Assembly (NCBI RefSeq): GCF_029761935.1
Contig: NZ_CP121699.1
Location: forward strand, 2,294,001-2,358,000
DNA length: 64,000 nt
Source of the DNA: Microbacterium testaceum
GTDB taxonomy: Bacteria; Actinomycetota; Actinomycetes; Actinomycetales; Microbacteriaceae
Direction: 5' to 3'
Shown here: positions 26,111 through 36,448 of the stretch, in pieces
Position numbering within the stretch: the stretch's first letter is position 1
How the letters are laid out: every line of letters starts with the position of its first letter
Notes under the pieces: model-generated
Databases searched by the model: none
What the model saw: only the letters and a program-made list of their open reading frames with translations
What the model was told of the DNA's origin: nothing
Position numbers and translations under genes: made by a program

Positions 26111-27631
26111 ATGCCCGCGACGCTCCGCACCCTCCTCGACGACCCGTCGTTCCCCCTGCGCGTGCTGACCCGACTCGACGACGACGCGCTCGACCGGCCC
26201 CTGTCGTGGGTGCATAGCTCCGACCTGCCCGATCCCACCCCGTACCTCGAGGCCGGCAACCTGCTTCTGACCAACGGGGCGCAGTTCTCTCCGGATCCGG
26301 ATGCCGATGAGGCACGGGCCTATTGCCGACGTCTCCGTGAGCTCGGGGTGGCGGGCCTCGGCTTCGCGACCGACATCATCCACGACCGCGTGCCCGAGGC
26401 GGTGCTGCGCGCGGGTGAGGCGGCCGACCTGCCGATCGTCGAGATCGCCGATCGCGCGCCGTTCATCCGGATCATCCGCTTCGTCGCCGACATCATCGCC
26501 GCCGAGGGCGCCGCGCGCCTGTCGTGGCTGCTCGACGCCCAGCGCGCGGTGGCCCGAGCTGCGGTGCGCGACGACGGCCTGCGCGAGATCCTCGCCACCC
26601 TGTCACGCCTTCTCGACGCGTGGGTCGAGCTGTACGACGCGGTCGGTGGGCGCCTGTCGTCGCCGGGTCTGCGGGCCGCGCCGGCCGAGGTCGAGGCCGA
26701 GGTCGGTCGCGACGTGCGGCGCCTGCTCGAGCGACGCACCGCGGCGAGCCTCGTCGTGCCGTCGGCCGGCCACGCGCTGGTGCAGACGATCGGGCAGAGC
26801 GGGCGACTGCGCGGCGTGCTCGCGGTCGGTGGACCCGAGCCGCTCGACCCGGCGGGCCGGGATCTCGTGGCCTCGGTCGTGGCGCTGGCGAGCATCGCGC
26901 TCGAGCAGCAGCGCGGACTGCAGTCGGCCCTGCGCGGCGTGCGCGCGGGGGTCATCGACCTGCTCGTCGACGGACACGGCGACACGGCGCGGCGCGTGGC
27001 CGCGTCTGCGCTCGGGGGTCTCCCCGCGGCGCCGTACCTGGTCGGGGTCGTGCGCGGGGCGGCAGCGCGTGCGGGACTGCACGACGAGCTCGACCTCGTC
27101 TCGAGCGACCCCGCCCGCATGTTCTCTGCCGAGCGCGACGACGACATCATCGTGCTCGTGGCGGACGACGCGGCCCCCGCGCTCGCGGCGCTCGCGGAGC
27201 GACGGTCGCTACGCGTCGGAACCGTCCGTCACACTGACGACGACGACCTCGCCGAGGATCTGCGACGAGCGGAGCACGCGGCGAGCGACGCTGCGGCCGG
27301 CACCGTCCGCGCCTACGACGAGCTCGCGGGCCGCGGCCTGGTGGGGGCGCTCCGCGAACGGGGCGGCGCGGTGCTCGCCCGCTCCCTGCTGCAGCCTCTC
27401 GAGGTGCTCCCGGCGCTCGAGCGGGAGCGACTGATCGCGGCGGCGCGGGTCTGGCTCGACGCCAACGGCGCCTGGGATCCCGCGGCGCGGAGCCTCGGCA
27501 TCCATCGCCACACCCTGAGGGCGCGCATGGCGCAGCTCGAGCAGGTGCTCGAGATCGACCTGTCGAGCTTCGCCGCGCGCGCCGAGCTGTGGGCCGCGCT
27601 GGAACTGGCGGGTCCTCCCGCCCGCGCGTGA
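26111..27631 (+). CDS. PucR-family transcriptional regulator
   Basis: A 506-residue regulator with an N-terminal PucR sensor domain (about residues 5-130, starting with TLRTLLDDPSFPLRVLTRLD), a variable middle region and a C-terminal PucR helix-turn-helix (about 440-490, WLDANGAWDPAARSLGIHRHTLRARM). Family members respond to purine, pyrimidine or amino-acid breakdown products. It is divergent from the omega-aminotransferase and convergent with mmsA, so it likely activates this catabolic group. The start ATG is weakly supported by a ribosome site. Confidence 0.87.
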   Translation: MPATLRTLLDDPSFPLRVLTRLDDDALDRPLSWVHSSDLPDPTPYLEAGNLLLTNGAQFSPDPDADEARAYCRRLRELGVAGLGFATDIIHDRVPEAVLRAGEAADLPIVEIADRAPFIRIIRFVADIIAAEGAARLSWLLDAQRAVARAAVRDDGLREILATLSRLLDAWVELYDAVGGRLSSPGLRAAPAEVEAEVGRDVRRLLERRTAASLVVPSAGHALVQTIGQSGRLRGVLAVGGPEPLDPAGRDLVASVVALASIALEQQRGLQSALRGVRAGVIDLLVDGHGDTARRVAASALGGLPAAPYLVGVVRGAAARAGLHDELDLVSSDPARMFSAERDDDIIVLVADDAAPALAALAERRSLRVGTVRHTDDDDLAEDLRRAEHAASDAAAGTVRAYDELAGRGLVGALRERGGAVLARSLLQPLEVLPALERERLIAAARVWLDANGAWDPAARSLGIHRHTLRARMAQLEQVLEIDLSSFAARAELWAALELAGPPARA

Positions 27632-27689
27632 GGGGTCGGTTTCTGTCGCTTCGGCGGTCGCCAGGCGACACTTCTTGACCTCTCACGCG
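27625..27689. terminator. Composite palindrome, bidirectional terminator between pucR and mmsA
   Basis: Outer arms CGCGTGAGGGGTC (27625-27637) and GACCTCTCACGCG (27677-27689) pair with one mismatch; inner arms TGTCGC and GCGACA pair perfectly. The PucR stop codon lies inside the left arm. The site separates two convergent genes. Confidence 0.65.
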
Positions 27690-27767
27690 AAGCGCGGGAC
27701 AGAACGACGGATGCCGCGACCCGAGGCTCGCGGGGAGCCCGGGGCCGCGGCATCGGGTGTCGACGAC

Positions 27768-29282
<1,515 letters not shown>

Positions 29283-29407
29283 GGATCCCAGTAAAGAGAT
29301 CCCGACCCGGGTCCGCCGTCGACAATCGGGCGACCGCACCCGTGAGGGGAGGACAGATCGGCAGGATGCCGGATCCTGAGAACCTCGTATGCGGTACACC
29401 CTGAGTT

Positions 29408-29435
29408 TGAGAACGATTATCAACGGCGATACGGT
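29408..29435 (+). promoter_or_regulatory. Zur-box-like operator and leaderless promoter of znuA
   Basis: TGAGAACGATTATCA (29408-29422) is a near-palindromic, AT-rich 15-mer of the Fur/Zur type, lying over the expected -35 position. TACGGT (29430-29435) is six bases before the ATG. Zinc-bound Zur would therefore block transcription. A zur gene lies 3.3 kb downstream. Confidence 0.65.
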
Positions 29436-29441
29436 TTCCCT

Positions 29442-30443
29442 ATGACCCGCCGCATTCTCGCCCCCGTCGCCCTCGGGGCCGTCTCCGTTCTCGCGCTCGC
29501 CGGCTGCGCCGGAGGCACCGCCTCGCCCGCTTCATCGGACTCGTCCGGAAAGGTCAAGGTCGTGGCATCCACCGACGTCTACGGCTCGATCGCCCAGGCG
29601 GTCGGCGGCGAGTACGTCGACGTGGCCTCGATCATCACCTCGCCCAGCCAGGACCCGCACGAGTACGAGGCGAGCGCGCAAGACCAGCTGACGCTGAAGA
29701 ACGCCGGTCTCGTGATCGAGAACGGCGCCGGTTACGACGCGTTCATGGAGTCCCTCATCCAGGCCAGCGGCACGTCGGCTCCCGTGCTCACCGCCGTGGA
29801 GTACAACCACGACTACCCCGGGTCGAAGGATCACTCCGACGACGACGCGAGCCCCGCCCCGAGCGAGAGCGCCGACGATCACGCGCACGCCGAGGGCGAC
29901 GGTCACGACCACATCGAGGGCTTCAACGAGCACGTCTGGTACGACCCCCACACCATCGAAGACCTCACCGAGGCCATCGCCGACGAACTGGGCAAGATCG
30001 CGCCCGACCACGTCGCCGACTTCAACGCCAACGCCGAGGCCTTCACCCAGCAGATCGCCGGCCTCGAGGACTCCCTCGACGCGATCAAGGCGAAGGATGC
30101 CGGCAAGAAGATCTTCGTGACCGAGCCGGTGCCGGTGTACCTGACCACGACCGCAGGCCTCGACAACGCCACCCCCAACGAGTTCAGCGAGGCGGTCGAA
30201 GAGGGCCAGGACGTCCCGCCCGCGACCCTGCTCGAATCGCTCCAGCTGTTGGATTCGGGTCAGATCACCGTCATGATCGTCAACCCGCAGACCGGCGGCG
30301 CCGAGGTCACACAGGTGCAGAACGAAGCGAAGTCCAAGAACATCCCCGTGATCGAGTTCACGGAAACGCTTCCCGAGGGACAGACTTACATCTCGTGGAT
30401 GCAGAGCAACATCACGGCGCTGTCCGACGCGCTGGCGGCGTGA
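29442..30443 (+). CDS. znuA: Zinc ABC transporter substrate-binding lipoprotein
   Basis: A 333-residue cluster A-I metal-binding protein. The signal peptide ends in lipobox LAGC. A His/Asp-rich loop (residues about 130-165, DDHAHAEGDGHDH) and HVWYDPHTIEDL are typical of zinc-specific members, and the metal ligands would include His in DPHEYEAS. It captures Zn2+ outside the membrane. It heads a three-gene operon with ATGA/GTGA overlaps and sits behind a Zur-box-like site. Manganese specificity is less likely given the His loop. Confidence 0.88.
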   Translation: MTRRILAPVALGAVSVLALAGCAGGTASPASSDSSGKVKVVASTDVYGSIAQAVGGEYVDVASIITSPSQDPHEYEASAQDQLTLKNAGLVIENGAGYDAFMESLIQASGTSAPVLTAVEYNHDYPGSKDHSDDDASPAPSESADDHAHAEGDGHDHIEGFNEHVWYDPHTIEDLTEAIADELGKIAPDHVADFNANAEAFTQQIAGLEDSLDAIKAKDAGKKIFVTEPVPVYLTTTAGLDNATPNEFSEAVEEGQDVPPATLLESLQLLDSGQITVMIVNPQTGGAEVTQVQNEAKSKNIPVIEFTETLPEGQTYISWMQSNITALSDALAA

Positions 30444-31255
30444 GCGCGACCGCACCGCTGCGCATCCGCGGAGCCGCCCTCGAAAGAGGGGGCCGGGAGC
30501 TCTGGGCCGGGCTCGACCTCGAGGTCGAGCCCGGCGAGCTCGTCGCCGTGCTCGGACCCAGCGGCTCGGGCAAGACCACGCTGCTGCGCGCGATCCTTGG
30601 GCTCGAACGCCTCAGCGGGGGATCGATCGAGGCGCTCGGAGCCCCGGTGCGCCGCGCCGGCAACCGCCGCATCGGCTACATCCCCCAACAGCGCCCCCTG
30701 CCGCGCGAGACGCCCCTCCGCGGCCGCGACATCATCGGTCTCGGGGTCGACGGGCACCGTCTCGGTCTGCCCCTGTCACGCAAGAAGGATCGCGCGCGCA
30801 TCGACGAACTGCTCGAGGCCGTGGGGGCCACCGCGTTCGGCGACCGCCCCGTGGGGCTCCTCTCCGGCGGAGAGCAGCAGCGACTGCGCGTGGGCCAAGC
30901 GCTCGCCGACGACCCCGCCCTCCTGCTCTGCGACGAGCCGCTGACGAGCCTCGACCTCGCCAACCAGCAAGCCGTCGTGCGGCTCATCGACCGCCACCGT
31001 CGCGAGCGCGACGCCGCCGTGCTGCTGGTCACCCACGACATCAATCCCGTGCTGTCGCGCGTCGACCGCATCCTCTACATCGCCAACGGCCGCTTCACCC
31101 TCGGGACTCCCGACGAGGTGCTCACGACCGAGACCCTCTCGGCCCTGTACGGCGCCCCCGTGTTCGTCGTCCGCGCCGGCGGCCAGCTCATCGTCGTCGG
31201 AGCCCCGGATGCCGAGGACGCCCACCACCATCACCACGACGAGGACGACGCATGA
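30440..31255 (+). CDS. znuC: Zinc ABC transporter ATP-binding protein
   Basis: A 271-residue ATPase that starts with a GTGA overlap on znuA. Walker A is GPSGSGKTT, the signature LSGGEQQRLRVGQAL, Walker B LLLCDEPLTSLD and the switch VTHD. The C-terminus ends HHHHHDEDD, a natural metal-binding tail. The ATG of the permease overlaps its stop. Confidence 0.9.
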   Translation: MSATAPLRIRGAALERGGRELWAGLDLEVEPGELVAVLGPSGSGKTTLLRAILGLERLSGGSIEALGAPVRRAGNRRIGYIPQQRPLPRETPLRGRDIIGLGVDGHRLGLPLSRKKDRARIDELLEAVGATAFGDRPVGLLSGGEQQRLRVGQALADDPALLLCDEPLTSLDLANQQAVVRLIDRHRRERDAAVLLVTHDINPVLSRVDRILYIANGRFTLGTPDEVLTTETLSALYGAPVFVVRAGGQLIVVGAPDAEDAHHHHHDEDDA

Positions 31256-32112
31256 ACTGGTCCGACGTCGGCACCGCCCTCTTCGGCGGGGTGAGCCAGT
31301 ACGGCGCGATCCTCGAGCTGGTGCAGAACTCCGTCTACGCGGGTGCGGTCCTGGGCCTGGTGGGCGGCCTCATCGGCGTCTTCGTCATGCAGCGCGACAT
31401 GGCCTTCGCCGTGCACGGGATCAGCGAGCTGTCCTTCGCCGGTGCCGCGGTGGCCCTGCTCATCGGCGTCGACGTCGTGTCGGGCTCGATCGTGGGCTCC
31501 CTGATCGCGGCCGCACTGATCGGGGTGCTGGGCGCCCGCGCGCGCGATCGCAACTCGATCATCGGCGTGCTCATGCCGTTCGGCCTGGGTGTCGGCATCC
31601 TGTGCCTCTCGCTCTACAACGGGCGCAGTGCGACGCGCTTCAGCCTGCTGACGGGGCAGATCGTGTCGGTGCAGAGCGAGCAGCTGGGGTGGCTCGTGGT
31701 GATCGGCGTCGCGGTGTTGGTCGCCCTTCTGCTCATCTGGCGCCCGTTGCGCTTCGACTCCCTCGACCCGCAGTCGGCGGCCGCGCGCGGAGTGCCCACC
31801 ACTGCCGTGTCGCTCGCGTTCATGCTGCTGCTCGGCCTGATCGTCGCCGTGGCCGTGCACATCATCGGCGCGCTGCTGGTGATGGCGCTGTTGGTCACTC
31901 CCGCCGCGGCGGCGATGCGCGTGGCATCCGGTCCCCTCTCGGTGCCGCTGCTGGCCGCGCTGTTCGGCTTCGTCTCGGCCGTGGGCGGAGTGCTGCTCGC
32001 CGTGGCAGGAACGCTGCCGGTGAGCCCGTACATCACGACCATCTCGTTCGCGATCTACCTCGTCTGCCGCCTGGTCGGCGCCCGCCGCGATCGCACGACC
32101 CGGGCGGTCTGA
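31252..32112 (+). CDS. znuB: Zinc ABC transporter permease
   Basis: A 286-residue ABC-3-family permease with eight or so helices. Recognisable segments are YAGAVLGLVGGLIGVFVMQRDMAFAVHGISELSFAGAA near the N-terminus and LLVMALLVTPAAAAMR in the C-terminal half. It forms the channel of the ZnuACB importer. It ends the operon; an unrelated minus-strand gene pair follows. Confidence 0.9.
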   Translation: MNWSDVGTALFGGVSQYGAILELVQNSVYAGAVLGLVGGLIGVFVMQRDMAFAVHGISELSFAGAAVALLIGVDVVSGSIVGSLIAAALIGVLGARARDRNSIIGVLMPFGLGVGILCLSLYNGRSATRFSLLTGQIVSVQSEQLGWLVVIGVAVLVALLLIWRPLRFDSLDPQSAAARGVPTTAVSLAFMLLLGLIVAVAVHIIGALLVMALLVTPAAAAMRVASGPLSVPLLAALFGFVSAVGGVLLAVAGTLPVSPYITTISFAIYLVCRLVGARRDRTTRAV

Positions 32113-32181
32113 GGGGTTCCTCGGGGATGCCACGCGGTGCGGGTTCCGTCACGCGCGACGCCCGCGAGAGGCCAACGACCG

Positions 32182-32304
32182 TCAGTTCGCGCTCCCGCGT
32201 TGGTCTTCGAACGGAGCGTCGAGGTCGAACAGGCGGAGCGCGTAGCTAGCGGGATCGTCGGTGTCTCCGAGTTCGGCGCGGTGGGGCCCGACCGGAGACC
32301 TCAC
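32182..32304 (-). CDS. Possible 40-residue protein coupled to the upstream 99-residue gene
   Basis: A GTG at 32304 overlaps the stop of the preceding minus-strand gene as GTGA, the same coupling used by true operons here. The frame encodes about 40 mostly acidic residues (GDTDDPASYALRLFDLDAPF). Base composition and residue make-up look more protein-like than the other frames. No family was recognised. It could instead be the frameshifted tail of the 99-residue protein. Confidence 0.3.
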   Translation of the reverse strand: MRSPVGPHRAELGDTDDPASYALRLFDLDAPFEDQRGSAN

Positions 32305-32600
32305 CGCGGACCCGCCGTCAGGTTTGGATCGTCGAAGCCCCCTTCGATGCCGTCGAGAAGCGACACCATCGCTCGTTCGTGCTCCTGCCACAGCGCCACG
32401 GTCTGTCGCACACCCGTGGCGAGGGTCTCGAGATCGGCCCGCCGTGCGTTCAACGACAGTCGCAGCGCGTCGGCGGCGTCGCTCCCCGCTCGCGCCAGAT
32501 CGTCGTCGTGCACCGATGGGGGTGTCGAGACCCCGCTCGGAGCCTGGTCTCGAACTCCGTCCACCCGACGCGCCACGTCTGTGAGTGCGTCGCCACTCAT
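32301..32600 (-). CDS. Small helical protein, unknown function
   Basis: A 99-residue product starting at ATG 32600, with GGGGGCGG a few bases upstream. It is mostly charged alpha-helix (DDDLARAGSDAADALRLSLNARRADLETLATGVRQTVALWQEHERAMVSLLDG) with a heptad-like pattern over residues 35-85. It resembles in size and helix content the WXG100/ESX-like accessory proteins, but no WXG motif is present. It stands alone between znuB and zur on the opposite strand, with a possible 40-residue partner. Confidence 0.5.
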   Translation of the reverse strand: MSGDALTDVARRVDGVRDQAPSGVSTPPSVHDDDLARAGSDAADALRLSLNARRADLETLATGVRQTVALWQEHERAMVSLLDGIEGGFDDPNLTAGPR

Positions 32601-32742
32601 CGAGATCCGCCCCCGTGAATCCATGAGCGGCGTGTTAACGAGCGCCGTGAGACGCACTCCACCCTCCCGGTCGGATTTCACCCGCAGATTCACCCGCGGG
32701 GCGCACCCGCCCCGCGCCCAGCCGATTCACCGATCCCCTCGC

Positions 32743-32748
32743 TAGACT
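32743..32748 (+). promoter_or_regulatory. -10 box of the leaderless zur promoter
   Basis: TAGACT ends seven bases before the zur ATG at 32756, and no ribosome site precedes it. Confidence 0.6.
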
Positions 32749-32755
32749 CGCGGCC

Positions 32756-33169
32756 ATGGTCCAGCGCAACACGTGGCAGCGCGAACGCGTGCGGGAGGCT
32801 CTGTCCGGAGCTCCCGGCTTCGTCAGCGCCCAGTCGCTGCACGCGACCCTGCGCGACGAGAACACCGGCATCGGCCTCGCGACCGTCTACCGCACCCTCG
32901 CGGGTCTCGCGGCCCGCGGTGACGCCGACTCCCTGCAGAGCCCCGACGGCGAGAACCTGTTCCGCGCCTGCGAGACCCGCGGTCACCACCACCACCTGAT
33001 CTGCCGTTCGTGCGGCAAGGCGGTCGAGATCGCGGCGACCGACGTCGAAGAGTGGGCGCAGCGCACCGCCGCGCAGCACGGCTTCAGCGAGGCCGAGCAT
33101 GTGGTCGACATCTTCGGCATCTGCACCGATTGCGCCCACGCCCGGGCTCGTGAGCGTGGCGACGAGTAG
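32756..33169 (+). CDS. zur: Fur-family regulator, probably Zur
   Basis: A 137-residue Fur-type repressor with an N-terminal winged helix (FVSAQSLHATLRDENTGIGLATVYRTL) and a C-terminal dimerisation domain. Structural zinc cysteines are in CRSCG and CTDC; the sensory His-rich stretch is RGHHHHLIC. Zinc rather than iron sensing is inferred from position: a zinc importer with a Zur-like box lies upstream and a YraQ/TIGR03943 pair, common in Zur regulons, directly downstream and overlapping. Confidence 0.85.
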   Translation: MVQRNTWQRERVREALSGAPGFVSAQSLHATLRDENTGIGLATVYRTLAGLAARGDADSLQSPDGENLFRACETRGHHHHLICRSCGKAVEIAATDVEEWAQRTAAQHGFSEAEHVVDIFGICTDCAHARARERGDE

Positions 33170-34184
33170 TCGCACCACGGCACCCCCGCCGCAACGCTCG
33201 GGCGCCTCCCGCACCCTCGTCGCGCTCGGCCTGGGTGTCGTCGTGGTCACGGCGCTGTTCCTTGTCGACGCCTTCGCCCCCACGTTCTTCGCGCAACCGC
33301 TCCCCACCCGCGCGCAGGACGGGCTCACGCTCGCGCTCAGCGTGCTGATCGAGTCGCTGCCGTTCGTGGTCCTCGGCGTCGTGCTGTCGATCATCGTGCA
33401 GGTCTGGGTGCCCCCGGGGGCGATCGAAAGATGGATGCCACGCGCGCCGTGGGCGCGCCGGGCCGTCCTTTCGCTGCTGGGCATGTTCATCCCGGTCTGC
33501 GAGTGCGGCAACGTGCCCTTCGCCCGCGGCCTGCTGATGCGCGGTTTCGGGGTGAGCGACACGCTGACCTTCCTGGTCGCCGCTCCCATCGTCAATCCGA
33601 TCGTCATCATCAGCACGCACGCCGCCTTCGGCTTCAGCGACGGCATCCTGGTGGCGCGTCTGATCGGCGGGTACCTGGTCGCCAACCTCATCGGCTGGCT
33701 GTACAGCCGGCATCCCGATCCCGACAAGCTGCTCACCGAGCGCTTCCTCGAGACGTGCGAGATCGTCGTCCAGGAGCGCGGCGACCGCGGTCGGCGCACC
33801 CTCGCCCAGTTCGTCGTCGAGCTGCGCTCGGTCATGCCGGCGCTCATCATCGGTTCTCTCCTCGCGGGGGCCGTGCAGGTGCTCGTGCCGCGCAGCGCCC
33901 TGCTGGCGATCGGATCCGACCCCGCGCTGTCGATCGCCGCGATGATGGCGCTCGCGATCGTGGTCTCGCTCTGCTCGAACGTCGACGCGTTCTTCGCGCT
34001 GTCGTTCGCCTCGACCTTCACGCCCGGCTCGATCGTGGCCTTCCTCGTGGTGGGGCCGATCATCGACCTCAAGATGATGGCGCTGCTGCGCACGACCTTC
34101 TCGTCACGGGTCCTCGTGGGCATGACGGTGGTCGTCGTGCTCTTCGCCTTCACGCTCGGAACGGTGGTGAACCTTCTTGTCTAG
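33150..34184 (+). CDS. YraQ-family permease (DUF318/ArsP_1)
   Basis: A 344-residue membrane protein with about eight to ten helices. FIPVCECGNVPFARGLLMRG and VSLCSNVDAFFALSF are the two Cys-bearing repeats typical of the family. The GTG at 33150 overlaps the zur 3' end by 20 bp; GTG 33156 is an alternative. It is paired with a TIGR03943 protein. In Firmicutes the equivalent ycgRQ genes belong to Zur regulons, so a role in zinc or zinc-metallophore handling is inferred. Confidence 0.82.
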   Translation: MSVATSSRTTAPPPQRSGASRTLVALGLGVVVVTALFLVDAFAPTFFAQPLPTRAQDGLTLALSVLIESLPFVVLGVVLSIIVQVWVPPGAIERWMPRAPWARRAVLSLLGMFIPVCECGNVPFARGLLMRGFGVSDTLTFLVAAPIVNPIVIISTHAAFGFSDGILVARLIGGYLVANLIGWLYSRHPDPDKLLTERFLETCEIVVQERGDRGRRTLAQFVVELRSVMPALIIGSLLAGAVQVLVPRSALLAIGSDPALSIAAMMALAIVVSLCSNVDAFFALSFASTFTPGSIVAFLVVGPIIDLKMMALLRTTFSSRVLVGMTVVVVLFAFTLGTVVNLLV

Positions 34185-35034
34185 AACGGGTGCTCTCGCC
34201 ACGCGCTGGCTCGGGGTGGGCCTGACCGCGTGCCTGTCGATCACGACGATCGCGCTCTGGGCGACCGGGCGGATGGCGCTGTACATCAACCCCGATTCGG
34301 CGTGGTTCGCCGTCGGCATGGCCTTCATCGCGCTGATCGGCGCGATCGCCTCGTTCGCCCTGCCGCTCGGAGCCGAGGCCGATCACGGCCACGACCACGA
34401 GCACGGGCATTCCCCCGCCGCGGCCTCCGCCCGCCGCGAGGCGTTCGCTCACGCCGACCACGCGCACGCCGACCCGCTCGACGAGCACGATCACGTCGCG
34501 CACGACCACCTGGCGGCCCGCCCGCGCCTGACACCCGGCGGGATCGCCGCCTTCACTGGAGGCGTGTTGGCCTCGGGGGCGGTGATCGCCGTGCTGCTCA
34601 CCCCCGCGGCCTCGCTGTCGACCGAGCTGGCGGTGTCGCGCGACGTGGGTGCGCCTCCGTTGTTCGCCGGCTCCGACGCGGTGACCCTGGCCGCCTCGGG
34701 CGACACCTCGAAATTCGGCATCGGCGACTGGTCGGCGGTCTTCGCGCACGCCACCAACCCCGAGACCTTCGACGGCAAGCCCGTCACCCTCACCGGGTTC
34801 ATCACCCCGGCGAACGACGGTTCGAGCTTCGACCTCACCCGGCTCGTGATCACGCACTGCGTGATCGATGCGCAGACCGCGCGTCTGCCCATCGCCGCGG
34901 CGACCGGTACCCCCTCGACCGGCCAGTGGGTGACCGTCACCGGGACGGTGCGCTCGAGCGGAGACGGCAAGCTCGCGGTGCACGCCGATCAGGTCGCCGC
35001 GATCGACGAGCCCTCGGACCCGTATGAGTACTGA
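34177..35034 (+). CDS. TIGR03943-family protein, partner of the YraQ permease
   Basis: A 285-residue protein beginning at TTG 34177, which overlaps the permease stop by eight bases. Two N-terminal helices are followed by a striking His/Asp-rich stretch (about residues 68-113; HGHDHEHGH, then HADHAHADPLDEHDHVAHDH), a third helix and an extracytoplasmic OB-like domain with FITP and RLVITHCVIDA near the C-terminus, as in this family. The His-rich segment suggests metal buffering. It is part of the zur operon. Confidence 0.8.
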   Translation: MSRTGALATRWLGVGLTACLSITTIALWATGRMALYINPDSAWFAVGMAFIALIGAIASFALPLGAEADHGHDHEHGHSPAAASARREAFAHADHAHADPLDEHDHVAHDHLAARPRLTPGGIAAFTGGVLASGAVIAVLLTPAASLSTELAVSRDVGAPPLFAGSDAVTLAASGDTSKFGIGDWSAVFAHATNPETFDGKPVTLTGFITPANDGSSFDLTRLVITHCVIDAQTARLPIAAATGTPSTGQWVTVTGTVRSSGDGKLAVHADQVAAIDEPSDPYEY

Positions 35035-36448
35035 CTCCCGTCGCGGCGGCGACTCCCGCCGTTCGCGCGCCCGCCGCCGGCGCGGGCGTGGATTCGCGAT
35101 CGCGTTCGCCGCCGTCCTCGTCGGTCTCGTGGTCGTCGGCGGCCTCGGCGGAGTGGTCGCGGTGGCGCAGGGGCCACGCGTCACGGACGTGCAGGTCGAT
35201 CCCGCCGCGGCCGTTGCGGCATCCGGGTCGCGCGTGATCCTCACCACGACGCAGTCGCTGCAGAAGGTCGACCCCTCGCAGGTCGAGGTCGACCCGGCGA
35301 CGCCGTTCACGGTCGACACCTCGGGGCGCAGCGTCGGCGTGCGTTTCACGCTGCCGTTGCGCGACGACACCGACTACCGCATCACCGTCAACGGGGTGAA
35401 CGGCCTGGGTGCGGGTCCGGCCTCGACGCTTACCGAGACGTTCCGCACCCCTCCGCTGCAGGCCTACCTGATGCAGCGCGGCACTCCCGAGGGCGACACG
35501 ATCTTCCGCACCGACCTGCAGGGCCAGGCGGGGCTCCCGGTGTTCGTGAACCCCCACATCGAGGATTTCCGCGCCACCGCCAACCACCTCGTCATCTCGG
35601 TGCGCGACGGCGACACCCCGCGCGTGATCGTGACCGACCCCGACGGCAAGAATGAGCGCGACATCGCCCTCCCCGGCCCCGGGTACGTGACCAATCTGCA
35701 GTCGGCCGACCGGGGGGAGCGCATCGGATTCACCTTCTCGGATGCCGACCTGGGCGCCGCCGGAGGTCGCGAGAGTCGCCTGTTCACGGCGTCGGCGGCC
35801 GACGATTCCCCGCCCGTCGAGGTGGGGCTGAACGGCGGCGACGTGCGCATCGCCGACTATCGCTTCGTGCCCGACACCGACAGCATGCTGGTGCTCACCT
35901 TCGACTCTCGCCTGCTCCTGACCGACGCGCAGGGCGGCAACGCCGCGCCCCTCGGCAGCGCCGTGTCGATCGACGGCATCGCCCGCGGTTCTTCGGTCGC
36001 GATCGTCGAGAGGCTCGAGGGCATCCGCGAGATCGATCTGACCGACGGCTCAGAGCAGGGGCTCGTCGAGCCCGTCGACCCGCCGGGGATGGCGGGACGG
36101 GCGACGCCGATGCCCGGGGCGGGGGCGGGGACGATCCGTTCGTTCGCCGACATCAGCTCCGACGGGGTCTCGCGATCGACGATCGTCTCGCACGTCGACA
36201 CCGACGGCACCGTTCGCCAGCTGCTGAGCGTGCCGGGCTCCGACACCGTGCTGCAGACCTGCGTGTCGCCGAGCGGGCGCTACGCCGCGGTGCTGGTCGC
36301 GCCGCGCGCGGTCGACAATCCCTTCGACCGCTACCAGCTGCCCCTTCCGCAGCGCCTGCTCACCCACCTCGTCGAGGTCGACACCGGCCAGGAGGTCGTC
36401 GCGCTGCAGGGCTTCGACCTGTCGTGGTGCCAGGTGCCCCCGCAGTGA
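35024..36448 (+). CDS. Membrane-anchored beta-propeller-like protein
   Basis: A 474-residue protein whose ATG overlaps the TIGR03943 gene by 11 bp. It has an Arg-rich cytoplasmic start, one signal-anchor helix (FAIAFAAVLVGLVVVGGLGGVV, about residues 24-48), an Ig-like region to about 145 and a series of TolB/YVTN-like repeat strands (for example DSMLVLTFDSRLLLTDAQGG). It is likely extracytoplasmic. Function is unknown; operon position may link it to the metal-handling genes or be incidental. Confidence 0.65.
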   Translation: MSTDSRRGGDSRRSRARRRRGRGFAIAFAAVLVGLVVVGGLGGVVAVAQGPRVTDVQVDPAAAVAASGSRVILTTTQSLQKVDPSQVEVDPATPFTVDTSGRSVGVRFTLPLRDDTDYRITVNGVNGLGAGPASTLTETFRTPPLQAYLMQRGTPEGDTIFRTDLQGQAGLPVFVNPHIEDFRATANHLVISVRDGDTPRVIVTDPDGKNERDIALPGPGYVTNLQSADRGERIGFTFSDADLGAAGGRESRLFTASAADDSPPVEVGLNGGDVRIADYRFVPDTDSMLVLTFDSRLLLTDAQGGNAAPLGSAVSIDGIARGSSVAIVERLEGIREIDLTDGSEQGLVEPVDPPGMAGRATPMPGAGAGTIRSFADISSDGVSRSTIVSHVDTDGTVRQLLSVPGSDTVLQTCVSPSGRYAAVLVAPRAVDNPFDRYQLPLPQRLLTHLVEVDTGQEVVALQGFDLSWCQVPPQ

